A program made the translations under genes and the position numbers. Shown here in pieces: positions 56,019 to 64,000 of a stretch of 64,000 nucleotides of DNA. Numbering within the stretch: the first letter of the stretch is position 1; every line of letters begins with the position of its first letter. Under the pieces are notes generated by a model that was not told the DNA's origin, made no database searches, and worked only from the letters and a program-made list of their open reading frames with translations. This stretch comes from Cytophagaceae bacterium (GTDB taxonomy: Bacteria; Bacteroidota; Bacteroidia; Cytophagales; Spirosomataceae): contig JAIXOL010000075.1 of assembly GCA_027486845.1 (NCBI GenBank), positions 46,499-110,498 on the forward strand. The letters run 5' to 3'.

Positions 56019-56870
56019 TAAGTCCTGCTCATTATTAAATGACAGGAATATAGCTCCCTTTTCTCCGTCATTGTCTATTTTTACTTTAATGTCTGTAAGC
56101 CTGCTTTGATTTGAGGCAAAAAGTTCGTTATTAATATAGTCTTGAAATTCTTGATTAGTAGGAAGTGACGGAGGGTAAATTTCTTTTTTATGCAGTGTCT
56201 TAACTAAATCTTCAACTGTTCTTACTGATAATTGCTCGTTTAAAATCCGTTGTATAATTATTTTCTGATTTTCAACGCTATCTAAACCGACTATGGCTCT
56301 GGCATGTCCCATTGAAACTTTACCTAAAATAATTAATTTTTGAATCTCAGAAGGCAGCTTTAAAAGTCTTAAATAATTATTCACAGTACTTCTATCTTTA
56401 CCAACTTTACGACCTAATTCGTCGTAAGTAAGGCTATATTCATTAAGAATTCTATCAAATGTTATGGCAACTTCCATAGCATTCAGATTTTCTCTTTGAA
56501 CATTTTCGACTAAAGCCATTATTGCAGATTCTTCATCAGTCGTATCTCTTATAAACGCTGGAATTCTTAACTTTCCTGCAATAATCGAAGCCCTCAACCT
56601 TCGTTCTCCAGCAATTAGCTCATATTGATTATCTTTTAATCTAATGGTTATAGGTTGAATTAAACCATACAATCTAATTGAGTCTGCAAGTTCCAAAAGT
56701 TGTATCTGATTAAAATCCCTTCTTGGTTGCAGAGGATTGATAGTTATTTTCGAGATATCAATTTCTTCCACACCTTTAAATTTTAAAACCGGATGTTGAA
56801 TATCTTGATTATCAGAAAGCAAGGAGGACAAGCCTCTTCCTTTATTATTGCTATATAAATTTACGTTCAT
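55962..56870 (-). CDS. parB: ParB-family centromere-binding protein
   Basis: 302 residues. Family landmarks: GRGLSSLLSDN at the start, the N-terminal domain IDISKITINPLQPRRDF, QLLELADSIRLYGLIQPITIR, the CTP-binding GERRLRAS box near residue 90, ENVQRENLNAMEVA, and HTH region YDELGRKVGKDRSTVNNYLRLLKLP. ParB loads at parS and spreads as a CTP-gated clamp. Its start overlaps the end of parA by 20 bases, implying coupled translation. A parS-like site lies at 35304. The gene's 3' end is part of a direct repeat. Confidence 0.93.
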   Translation of the reverse strand: MNVNLYSNNKGRGLSSLLSDNQDIQHPVLKFKGVEEIDISKITINPLQPRRDFNQIQLLELADSIRLYGLIQPITIRLKDNQYELIAGERRLRASIIAGKLRIPAFIRDTTDEESAIMALVENVQRENLNAMEVAITFDRILNEYSLTYDELGRKVGKDRSTVNNYLRLLKLPSEIQKLIILGKVSMGHARAIVGLDSVENQKIIIQRILNEQLSVRTVEDLVKTLHKKEIYPPSLPTNQEFQDYINNELFASNQSRLTDIKVKIDNDGEKGAIFLSFNNEQDLERIVIHLDKIFQNQGFND

Positions 56871-57684
56871 TTAAGTATTTTAAGTTATTTCGACTAAGTA
56901 ATTCTTTTGCCAAATTTAAATAAGCTATTGCACCTGCATTTTCAAACAATAAATCTTTATGTTCAGATTTATCAAACCTTTTGTCAACAAAAAAAACTGG
57001 AACACCAAAACTTGGTGCATCTGCTAACCTAATATTTCTGGGAATAATGGTTTCGTAAGTTAAATCATCGAAAGCATTTTTAATTTCTTTCACAACTTCA
57101 TGCGAAAGATTAGTCCTACCATCAAACATTACTGGAACTATCCCCTCAATTTCCAAATTTTTATTTACTTTCTTTTTCACAAGTGTGATTGTATCCATTA
57201 ACTTAGCCAAACCCTCTAACGCGAAATACTCACATTGAACAGGAATTAAAACCGAATCGCAGCTTACTAATGCATTTATAACCAACAACCCTAAAGATGG
57301 TGAACAATCAATAAAAATAAAATCATAGTAATTTTTAAGTTCTATCAATTTATCCTTCATTATTGACTCTCTACTCATTTCGTTGATAATTTCAATCTCA
57401 AAGCCGGCCAAATCAATGTGTGATGTGATAATTTCCAAATTTGGTATAAATGTCTTATTCACAACTTCATTGATTGTTGCATTACCCGATAAATAAGAAT
57501 AAATATTATTATGTTCAAAATCTCTTTGATTAAGCCCTAAACCAGATGTTGCATTTGCTTGAGGGTCACAATCAATTAATAATATTTTATAATCTAGTAA
57601 TGCAAGTGCAGATGATAAATTAATAGCTGTTGTTGTTTTCCCAACCCCACCTTTTTGATTTACAATTGAAATTATTTTTCCCAT
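56851..57684 (-). CDS. parA: ParA/Soj-family chromosome partition ATPase
   Basis: 277 residues. Deviant Walker A NQKGGVGKTTTAINLSSAL near residue 9, LLIDCDPQANATSGLG near 35, Walker B FIFIDCSPSLGLL near 121 and PVQCEYFALEGLAKL. Closer in style to chromosomal Soj proteins than the ParA at 33757. Together with ParB it segregates DNA. The C terminus (NLKYLNERKFI) is a short basic extension. The pair is not accompanied by the dapB/lepB genes that I associate with some Bacteroidota chromosomal parAB loci, and it is flanked by direct repeats, so it could be mobile or duplicated. Confidence 0.93.
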   Translation of the reverse strand: MGKIISIVNQKGGVGKTTTAINLSSALALLDYKILLIDCDPQANATSGLGLNQRDFEHNNIYSYLSGNATINEVVNKTFIPNLEIITSHIDLAGFEIEIINEMSRESIMKDKLIELKNYYDFIFIDCSPSLGLLVINALVSCDSVLIPVQCEYFALEGLAKLMDTITLVKKKVNKNLEIEGIVPVMFDGRTNLSHEVVKEIKNAFDDLTYETIIPRNIRLADAPSFGVPVFFVDKRFDKSEHKDLLFENAGAIAYLNLAKELLSRNNLKYLNERKFI

Positions 57685-57893
57685 AAAAGTAGGTCAGTCA
57701 AAATCGATATCTAATGTTTGTCTTTTGTGTATAAATGGTTCGCAGCAGCGATAAAAGCTTGATTATCAGCAAAATAGTCAAGGTATTTTTGTCTCCTATT
57801 TTCGTGTCAATACAAATAAAATCAGGACTTTTTTAATACTATTTCAATTTTACTTATTTTGATTATGGTAGAGAATCCAATTTAAAATATATG

Positions 57894-58310
57894 CTATTTC
57901 GATTCAACACTCTGAAATCCACCAAATTTATAAAAATCAATATTTAATTGTTTGTTCAGATTTTTTTCATAAAATCTTATAAAATTGTTATTATTATCAA
58001 AAATAACGAATTCTATTGAGTTCCCATCTTGAGCATCCGAAACTGCAGAATAAACATTCACCTTGTAGCGAATGGAGTCCCAGAGTTGTTCTATTTTTAG
58101 TACTTCTATGTTTATATGATAAGGAAAGTTATGTTGAAGCCTTTCCTCAACTGAAAATATAAAAGATGTTGTATTAAATGAAAAAACTGCGTGGGTATCA
58201 ATTACCTCATCACAATCAAACCCTAAAATGACAGAATAAAAGTAGATTGTCTCTTTAAGATTTGAGGTATAAAGATGAAGAGAAATGCTTTTTGCCCAAT
58301 GCTTTTCCAT
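57894..58310 (-). CDS. VOC-like small protein
   Basis: 138 residues. Starts HWAKSISLHLYTSNLKETIYFYSVILGFDCDEVIDTHAVFSF, a VOC-fold beta-alpha-beta module, and repeats the pattern weakly in the second half (GNSIEFVIFDNNNNFIRFYEK). Metal-binding residues are only partly recognisable, so activity is uncertain. Same strand as and 209 bases upstream of parA, inside the segment bracketed by the ~415-bp direct repeats; its presence there may reflect how that segment arose. Confidence 0.55.
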   Translation of the reverse strand: MEKHWAKSISLHLYTSNLKETIYFYSVILGFDCDEVIDTHAVFSFNTTSFIFSVEERLQHNFPYHINIEVLKIEQLWDSIRYKVNVYSAVSDAQDGNSIEFVIFDNNNNFIRFYEKNLNKQLNIDFYKFGGFQSVESK

Positions 58311-58360
58311 AGGTTATGAAATTAGGGTAAAAGTAATTTTTTTTTGAAGGTTGATTAAAT

Positions 58361-58773
58361 ATACTTGTAAATTTATGTAAATTAGATATGGTTGTCAAAT
58401 ATTTATAATGCCATTATTGATTGACATAATAAATAATTATAGTATATAAATAATTAAAAGTATAATTTTTTGAAGATAGCTAATAAATTACTTCAACGAA
58501 GAATATAAAAATGCTTGATATTGAATGGATTGCAAAAAAACACTCAATAAAAAAGCGGTTTGAAGATTAATTAAATTAAATAAGTACTTAATTTATGCAT
58601 TTTAAAATATTCATTAATTTATGATTCTAAATTTAAGATTTAAATACGAAAAATCAGAAAAACTGAATACCTAAGTGTATCGTCTGGAAGTATGACATTA
58701 AAAAAATACAAAGTTTTCAATGATTTAAGCCTAGATTTTGGAGAACTTTATCAAGAGACATACCAATATTTTC
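58361..58773. repeat. ~415-bp direct repeat, copy 2
   Basis: Same orientation as 55602-56018; the 4-base length difference matches an extra TTTG in copy 1. Contains a parB 3' fragment at its right end. No intact gene. Confidence 0.8.
58717..58773 (-). pseudogene. 3' remnant of a second parB
   Basis: Minus-strand codons read ENIGMSLDKVLQNLGLNH then stop, aligning without gaps to the ParB C terminus ERIVIHLDKIFQNQGFND. A TAG replaces the next upstream codon; no further ParB similarity is visible. Confidence 0.65.
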
Positions 58774-58801
58774 CTAATTTGTATAAATTAAGTCTAAAAG
58801 C

Positions 58802-60217
58802 TTATAAACCTTCTACTTTTACCTCAACTTTTCCCTTTGCCATTACTAGTGCCACAATGCTTGTTGGTGTAAGATACACTTTGTCGGGTTGTACTGAATC
58901 TATTTTCCCACTTAGTTTAACGCCTTTCTTAAACTCTGTATTCATTGCTGTTTCAACATTTTGCTTTGCGTAGGTAATTAGTTCATCTACTGGCAAGCCA
59001 TATTCGTCTTCAATCATTTTTACTAATTTTCCTTCTAAGAGCCAAGCAGCAGCCTTAGCTAAGATATTTTTTGTCTGAATATCAAATTGCGAATTCGATA
59101 AAACAATTTTTTTCTTTATAGAGTCATACACAGGAATTCCTTTTATATATACTACTCCTTTCAAACTTCCTTTAATATCGGCCTTGATAACTAAAAATTC
59201 ATTGCTTCCATAAATATCAATTTCGGTTATCTCAATTTTATATTTTCCTTCTTGAAATTCGTATTTTTGTCCAACAAACATCTTTTTTGCTTGTGCTGCT
59301 GCTTCAGTAAATAAAACATCGCTCATTAATCCAACTTGAAAATCATTCGGAATACCTGATACAATTTTAAGGTTTGGTACAGAACTTACAGAGAAAGGGG
59401 TAAAAGGATGGTCGCCTGTAAGTGTTTCAGTAATTGCTTTGATACCAATTACTGACTTAATATTACGTCCAACAGTTCTTAATGGCACCATAGAAATCTC
59501 CAGAGGGGTAATTTTAACCCAAGTGCGGTATTCTTCGGAGACTAAATACGGTTGCAGAGCTGCATTCCAAGCCTGAATAACATAAGGCTTGATTGACATA
59601 TTTTTTGCAACTGCATCATCAAGTGATTTGGCAAATTTGGTATGATTACTATCGATAATTTTACCGACAATAAAATCAAGTGGTACATCAAAACCTACGT
59701 TAACCTTTGGCTTTGTAATCCATTCGAAACCATTTGGACTTGTAAAGGTTTGTACAGACCAGTCAGGTTTTATAGTAAAACGAGTCGAAAATTTCAGATT
59801 CATTTCAAACTCCAAAGGAATATACTTCATAATTCCAAATGCACCTATACCTTTCTCGACCCAAACTTTAATAGGAACTGTAAAATCGAAAACATCATTA
59901 GTAGCCGCCGTTACAAGGATATTCGACTTTTTCCAAACTTTACATTTGAAATTATCATTATTATCATCGGTATAACTATTGTCTTCATAAATCAAACCTA
60001 AAACTGTTGCATTGATTTGCTTTTCAATGTCACTCATCGCAATATCGAATGGAATACTTATATTTGAAGGTATCTTCTGCACGAGCACTGTATCCTGTAA
60101 ATAGTTTTCGATTGGAGCTTCAGGGTTAGATTTCTGCCCGATAGCATAGAAAGATATGAAAATCGTTGTAAAAAAGGTAAAAACAATAAATTTGGAACTT
60201 TCTAAATTACGTTTCAT
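58802..60217 (-). CDS. DUF4403 family exported protein
   Basis: 471 residues with an N-terminal signal/anchor (FIVFTFFTTIFISFYAIG). The pattern SNISIPFDIAMSDIEKQINATVLGLIYED, then a repeat of the same fold near residue 210 and VYIKGIPVYDSIKKKIVLSN, matches DUF4403, a family with a tandem lipid-binding-like (BPI/SMP-type) architecture. A role in envelope lipid handling is speculation. Ends directly beside the parB remnant; Smr gene 49 bases upstream on the same strand. Confidence 0.75.
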   Translation of the reverse strand: MKRNLESSKFIVFTFFTTIFISFYAIGQKSNPEAPIENYLQDTVLVQKIPSNISIPFDIAMSDIEKQINATVLGLIYEDNSYTDDNNDNFKCKVWKKSNILVTAATNDVFDFTVPIKVWVEKGIGAFGIMKYIPLEFEMNLKFSTRFTIKPDWSVQTFTSPNGFEWITKPKVNVGFDVPLDFIVGKIIDSNHTKFAKSLDDAVAKNMSIKPYVIQAWNAALQPYLVSEEYRTWVKITPLEISMVPLRTVGRNIKSVIGIKAITETLTGDHPFTPFSVSSVPNLKIVSGIPNDFQVGLMSDVLFTEAAAQAKKMFVGQKYEFQEGKYKIEITEIDIYGSNEFLVIKADIKGSLKGVVYIKGIPVYDSIKKKIVLSNSQFDIQTKNILAKAAAWLLEGKLVKMIEDEYGLPVDELITYAKQNVETAMNTEFKKGVKLSGKIDSVQPDKVYLTPTSIVALVMAKGKVEVKVEGL

Positions 60218-60266
60218 TGGTAAATTAATAATGGTTGTTTTTTTTGAAAAATAACAATAAAAGGCA

Positions 60267-61247
60267 TTACTTTATTTTAATTCGAGTAGCCCCATAACCA
60301 AATTTCTCTTTTTGGGCATCTTGAAACCATGCTACATTTTTATTCCCTGCCAATTTTTTTTGAATTTCTTGCTTCAAAACACCATTGCCAACCCCATGTA
60401 TAAATACAATTTCATCCATACCAGAGGCAATGGCGTTCTCAAATTTTAATTCAAAAGTTCGCAATTGTAAATCTAACATCTGAGCATTATTCATGCTAAG
60501 AAAGTTTGTCGTCAAATGTTCAATATGTAAATCAACTGTTGCTGCTGGCTTTTCAATGGTTTTAAGAGGAAGTTCTTCTATTTTTGACTGCATCATTTTC
60601 TCTTTCAACTCCAAAGGATTGATAATGAGTGGAGCGTCCTCTGCGTCTAGTTGAAATAAATAACAGTCTTTTGCAAGAATAGGTGCTGATTTTTTATGAC
60701 TAAAGAAAGTATGTGCACGCAAACGCGTTTTCTTTAGAAAAGTTGGTCTCTCGATAAAATAACCAAAATTATAATAAAATGTCTGAAAAGTGAGATTCCC
60801 CCACTCGTCAAAATCTTTAAGATCCAAATCAATTGGGCATTTTTGAAAAGTACGAGCCGTAAGAAAACCACCAAGCAAACCTCTATGTGATTTTTCTGAC
60901 CCACATGTCAGCGAAAATGGCAAATCCCAATCGCTATTATTGATAATATGAAGCGAAACTAATTTATCATTGATTGGCAAAAAAGCCAAATAAATTCCTT
61001 TTTCGGCTTTTACGTGCGAACTACCTCTTTCACCAACTGCTCTTTGTGGAGATATTGTTTCTTGAACTTTCGACTGTGGTTTGAATGCTTTGTTTTCTGC
61101 CGTAGAAACAACCGCCAGTTCTTTACGTAATACAGGTAATTTAAACCCTTCTTCAATCTCAACCTCTACCACATCATTCTTCAAAAATCGGGTTATAATA
61201 CCTTCTTCTTTAGAGCGTATCAGCCTTACTTTATCTCCTATATTCAT
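60267..61247 (-). CDS. DUF2027 and Smr domain protein
   Basis: 326 residues. N-terminal KOW/Tudor-like segment (MNIGDKVRLIRSKEEGIITRFLKNDVVEVEIEEG), the DUF2027 middle domain (GIYLAFLPINDKLVSLHIINNSDWDLPFSL), and a C-terminal Smr domain: VDLHIEHLTTNFLSMNNAQMLDLQLRTFE and the catalytic-loop region IVFIHGVGNGVLKQEI. Smr domains nick or bind nucleic acids (as in MutS2); this combination is typical of Bacteroidota. The start codon is immediately preceded by a twin-hairpin element also found before the VWA gene. Confidence 0.88.
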   Translation of the reverse strand: MNIGDKVRLIRSKEEGIITRFLKNDVVEVEIEEGFKLPVLRKELAVVSTAENKAFKPQSKVQETISPQRAVGERGSSHVKAEKGIYLAFLPINDKLVSLHIINNSDWDLPFSLTCGSEKSHRGLLGGFLTARTFQKCPIDLDLKDFDEWGNLTFQTFYYNFGYFIERPTFLKKTRLRAHTFFSHKKSAPILAKDCYLFQLDAEDAPLIINPLELKEKMMQSKIEELPLKTIEKPAATVDLHIEHLTTNFLSMNNAQMLDLQLRTFELKFENAIASGMDEIVFIHGVGNGVLKQEIQKKLAGNKNVAWFQDAQKEKFGYGATRIKIK

Positions 61248-61290
61248 GACCCCTACCCGATACGTCGGAACGCCCCCAAAGGAGGATTAA
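61248..61290 (-). promoter_or_regulatory. Twin-hairpin leader element, copy 1
   Basis: On the minus strand: CCTCC-TTT-GGGGG, then CCGA-CGTA-TCGG, then GTAGGGGTC directly followed by ATG. Closely matches the element before the gene at 63534. Confidence 0.55.
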
Positions 61291-61368
61291 ATGTTAACTT
61301 TTGTAATATTTTTTGTAAAATTACCTAAATCTAGGGACAATGATAGTCAATTTTCAAAATTATAAAAA

Positions 61369-61407
61369 CAAAAGCCATCGTTCAATAAAGTTAAACAATG
61401 GCTTTTA
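61369..61407 (-). terminator. Terminator of the VWA gene
   Basis: AAAAGCCAT and ATGGCTTTT pair, extended by GTT/AAC beyond one mismatch; located between the VWA stop and the Smr leader. Confidence 0.7.
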
Positions 61408-61446
61408 TCTATTATTTTTACTGCATTTATTAAGAATTGGGAAGTT

Positions 61447-63534
61447 TTAATAGCTTCCAAGGTATTTTCGTACGCCCCATTCAATGGTAGCAAGAAATAA
61501 TAACACAAAAAACACCCATTTTAAATTGATAAACTCATTCATCTCCTCAACACTTGTAACTTTATCAGGAGCTCGGTTGGATGATAAAAAGTCATTCAGT
61601 TTTTCAAGATGATTTGCCACGAAAAATTTACCGTTATTCTGAGTTGACAATGTACGCAACATATTAAAATCTGCTGTTGTATTGAGACTTTCCAAATCAG
61701 TATTTCTAACTATATACTGCCCATCTACAACTTCGGCTTTACCCAAAACTTGAGTATAGGCCTTATAGCGATATACGCCCTCAGGTAAGCCAGTTATCTC
61801 AAATTTGCTGTTATCTTTCGTCGTGGTATAGCTAAAGCTTCTTACCTTCCCTTTTTCGTCAGTAATTTCAAGCTTAATGTCTTGGTTATAGATTCGCTCA
61901 TAAATATCATTATAAGCCTCATTTTCGAAGATAACTTTTTCATCTATTGAGAAATCTGGCGATATTGGATAAACTCTGAGTTTACGTTTATCATCTTTAA
62001 TTGAAATGAATTGTAGCGTTTTCATCACAACTTCATCGATAATTTCTTGTTTATCTGTCAACGAAAACTCTTCTAAACGCCACAACCAAAGACCCTCTCC
62101 TGTCAGAACTGCTGATTTTGGTAAGGAAGTTGTATTTGCAATCAATAATGGTTTAGGTGTTGTAAGCGAACCTACTCTTTGATAAAGTATAATTTCGCTA
62201 CCTACCATTGGTTTATAGTCACCAAATGGCACTAAAATAGGCGGAAAACGTTCTAAAAGACTTAGTTTTTCACTATCTAGATTGAATAAATTGAAGTTAT
62301 TATTAAACTTTGCGGTCACTTTATCGGCCTTTCCACCTTGGGCAGCAATAGAAAGCGTTTGCTGCATTCCATTAAAGCTCGAAAGATTAGTTTGATTTCC
62401 AAGTACAAATAAGGTAGGTTTTCCTAGTGCTAACAAACGATTGACAACATTTCCACCCATTCCATAAATATCAGGTAATTGATGTAAAATCAAAACATCA
62501 AATGGCTGTGAACCAATCTGGTTTAAATCATCACTCTGAATAATTTTGATTGTTAGCTCATACAAATCATTCTTTTCAATAATGCTTTTAAATGCTTTTA
62601 AATCAGGATGAGGAGCAAGGGCTACGAGTAGTACTTTTTCTTTGCCATCAACAATATCAATATAAGCATCTTTTGCGTTATTTTTATTCGAAAACTCTGC
62701 ATTTAAAGGTACGACTTCTACCGTATAACGCTGCATTCCTTTTTGTTGAGCAGTCACATAAAATGTAATTTGCTTCAAATCATCTTGCTTATCAAAGCTA
62801 ACTAACTGTTTATCAATTATATTACCAGCTTGTTTCAAGATAACAATTGTTGATTTACTTTGAAAACCAAAACTCGAAATCTCGGCTTGAATTGGAAATT
62901 TATTACTCAAATACGCAATACGATTGGCATAAATAGCATTAAGTCTTATATCTCGCTTTTGTGTCGTATCCCCAAAACCTACTGCATGAATATTGAAATT
63001 ATATTTTCCATAAGTTGGAGAAATACCTTCATTTGTAATTCCATCAGAAATGAGAATTACATCAGTAAGATTTCTACCTTCATAATTCGACTTAATATTT
63101 GTCAACATTTGCGATAAATCTGACCTATTTTTTGTAAATTTAATATCACTAATATTCTGATTATTAGCCTGTTCATCAAGACTTTGAATCTCGACATTCG
63201 CACCTTTTACTTCAATAGACTCTTTTAATTTGAGCAGTTTTTTCTTTAATAACTCTATTTTGGCTAGTCCACCATAAATCATAGAAGAAGAATTATCAAC
63301 GGCCAAAACAACTGTTGGTTTTTCAATTGCAGATTTAATATTCCGTAAGAGCGGGTTTAACAGCAAAAAAGCTAATAAGCTAACCAAAAGTCCACGAATA
63401 ATGGACAGTATTCGGTTTTGATATGGGCTAAAGGTCTTCTTATTTTGATATAGTACGAAGGCATAAATCGCACCTGCCAACAAGCATAGCAAAATAAACC
63501 AAGGTGAAGATTGAAAAACAAATTCTGATTTCAT
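61447..63534 (-). CDS. VWA-domain membrane protein
   Basis: 695 residues. Two N-terminal transmembrane segments (WFILLCLLAGAIYAFVLY and IIRGLLVSLLAFLLLNPLL), then a von Willebrand A domain beginning PTVVLAVDNSSSMIYGG (MIDAS motif DxSxS present as DNSSS) near residue 75, with DVILISDGITNEG near 155. A long beta-rich region follows, and a C-terminal membrane segment (WVFFVLLFLATIEWGVRKYLG). This layout (BatA/BatB-like N terminus plus large periplasmic part) is common in Bacteroidota, function unknown. It shares a start-adjacent leader element with the Smr gene. Confidence 0.78.
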   Translation of the reverse strand: MKSEFVFQSSPWFILLCLLAGAIYAFVLYQNKKTFSPYQNRILSIIRGLLVSLLAFLLLNPLLRNIKSAIEKPTVVLAVDNSSSMIYGGLAKIELLKKKLLKLKESIEVKGANVEIQSLDEQANNQNISDIKFTKNRSDLSQMLTNIKSNYEGRNLTDVILISDGITNEGISPTYGKYNFNIHAVGFGDTTQKRDIRLNAIYANRIAYLSNKFPIQAEISSFGFQSKSTIVILKQAGNIIDKQLVSFDKQDDLKQITFYVTAQQKGMQRYTVEVVPLNAEFSNKNNAKDAYIDIVDGKEKVLLVALAPHPDLKAFKSIIEKNDLYELTIKIIQSDDLNQIGSQPFDVLILHQLPDIYGMGGNVVNRLLALGKPTLFVLGNQTNLSSFNGMQQTLSIAAQGGKADKVTAKFNNNFNLFNLDSEKLSLLERFPPILVPFGDYKPMVGSEIILYQRVGSLTTPKPLLIANTTSLPKSAVLTGEGLWLWRLEEFSLTDKQEIIDEVVMKTLQFISIKDDKRKLRVYPISPDFSIDEKVIFENEAYNDIYERIYNQDIKLEITDEKGKVRSFSYTTTKDNSKFEITGLPEGVYRYKAYTQVLGKAEVVDGQYIVRNTDLESLNTTADFNMLRTLSTQNNGKFFVANHLEKLNDFLSSNRAPDKVTSVEEMNEFINLKWVFFVLLFLATIEWGVRKYLGSY

Positions 63535-63572
63535 ACCCCTAACCGATTCGTCGGACCGTCCTCAAGAGGAAT
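63535..63572 (-). promoter_or_regulatory. Twin-hairpin leader element, copy 2
   Basis: Minus strand: TCCTC-TT-GAGGA, then CCGA-CGAA-TCGG, then TTAGGGGT directly followed by ATG. Confidence 0.55.
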
Positions 63573-63679
63573 TATGGTTTTATAGAAAGAATTAAAATTT
63601 AAATTTAGTTGTGCATTACCAAATTAAACACAACTAAATATTAAATACAATTATTTTGCCAAAGCGAAAATATTGTAGA

Positions 63680-63708
63680 AACTCCCATTTAGGGGTTGGG
63701 GGGCTACA
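63680..63708. repeat. C/G-rich intergenic palindrome at the fabG end
   Basis: CCCATTTAGGGG-TTGGGGGG region, a short REP-like stretch in otherwise AT-rich DNA, overlapping the fabG stop codon. It shares the AGGGGT/ACCCCT word with the two leader elements. Confidence 0.4.
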
Positions 63709-64000
63709 TTAACATTCCACCATCAACTTGTAGAGTTTGTCCAGTTATATATTTTGACATATCAGAAGCCAAGAATACACACGCATTAGCTACATCTTCA
63801 CCTTGACCTGCTCTTTTAAGTGGAATATTTTTCAACCAATCTTCCAATGCTTTCTCATTCAACTCGCCAGTCATTTCGGTTTCTATAAAACCTGGAGCGA
63901 TTGCATTTGAACGAATATTTCTTGAACCTAATTCTTTAGCAATTGATTTTGTAAAACCAATAATACCTGCTTTTGATGCTGAATAATTTGCTTGTCCAGC
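63704..64000 (-). CDS. fabG: 3-oxoacyl-ACP reductase (SDR), 5' part missing
   Basis: The last 98 residues of an SDR; the N-terminal Rossmann part is beyond the right edge. Seen: [40 protein letters not shown] (YxxxK catalytic pair present), the [28 protein letters not shown] ending typical of FabG. It would reduce 3-oxoacyl-ACP in fatty acid synthesis with NADPH. FabG rather than another SDR is inferred from the C-terminal signature alone. Confidence 0.85.
   Translation of the reverse strand, partial: AGQANYSASKAGIIGFTKSIAKELGSRNIRSNAIAPGFIETEMTGELNEKALEDWLKNIPLKRAGQGEDVANACVFLASDMSKYITGQTLQVDGGMLM

Noticed and set aside
58692..58973. 93-codon plus-strand frame over the repeat and DUF4403 end
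   Set aside because: Mostly antisense to the DUF4403 gene and the parB remnant; no protein-like features.

Overview
The window looks like chromosome of a low-GC Bacteroidota, most likely of the Cytophagales type. The evidence is a type IX secretion C-terminal domain, TonB and SPOR machinery, a short primary sigma factor, AT-rich spacers, and several promoters of the TTTG-N19-TAnnTTTG form peculiar to this phylum. I cannot name the species. No rRNA or CRISPR array is visible.

Layout. 1-21.6 kb holds rlmD (partial), a secreted type-IX cargo, an SDR, two identical tRNA-Lys and one tRNA-Leu, rpsO-pnp-rpoD-menD, an M61 peptidase, and a four-gene envelope operon (TPR, beta-barrel, HU-like/SPOR, TonB-like). 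At 21.6-21.95 kb lies what looks like an ORF-less group II intron directly behind a terminator. folC, trmB, gapA, dapD and a CLC antiporter follow. A cobalamin riboswitch then controls btuB and a BtuG-like beta-propeller lipoprotein. At 33-36 kb are a very AT-rich stretch, a plasmid-type parA plus ribbon-helix-helix pair, DnaA-box-like and parS-like sites and a dif-like 28-mer. Housekeeping genes on both sides point toward this zone, as expected at a replication terminus.

The most notable region is 41.0-46.3 kb. A tyrosine recombinase gene overlaps ssb and is followed by an integron-like cassette array. The cassettes carry a GmrSD-like DUF262/HNH protein, an Rpn-type nuclease, and a decayed GNAT plus small-partner pair. 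Two cassettes have 9-10 bp end sequences that are exact reverse complements, and both long attC-like imperfect palindromes sit where the integron model puts them. The recombinase lacks an obvious IntI-specific insert and reads in the same direction as the cassettes, so this may be a non-canonical cassette system.

From 46.6 kb come a flavin amine oxidase, a VOC protein, trmD-rimM-rpsP, and an RNase P RNA with repeat-built helix expansions. An AlbA_2/Schlafen-like regulator and a degenerate sigma-54-activator-like AAA protein follow. Next is a parA-parB pair bracketed by ~415-bp direct repeats, one of which still holds the last codons of a second parB. The window closes with DUF4403, DUF2027-Smr, a VWA membrane protein and partial fabG; two of these genes share a twin-hairpin leader immediately before their start codons.
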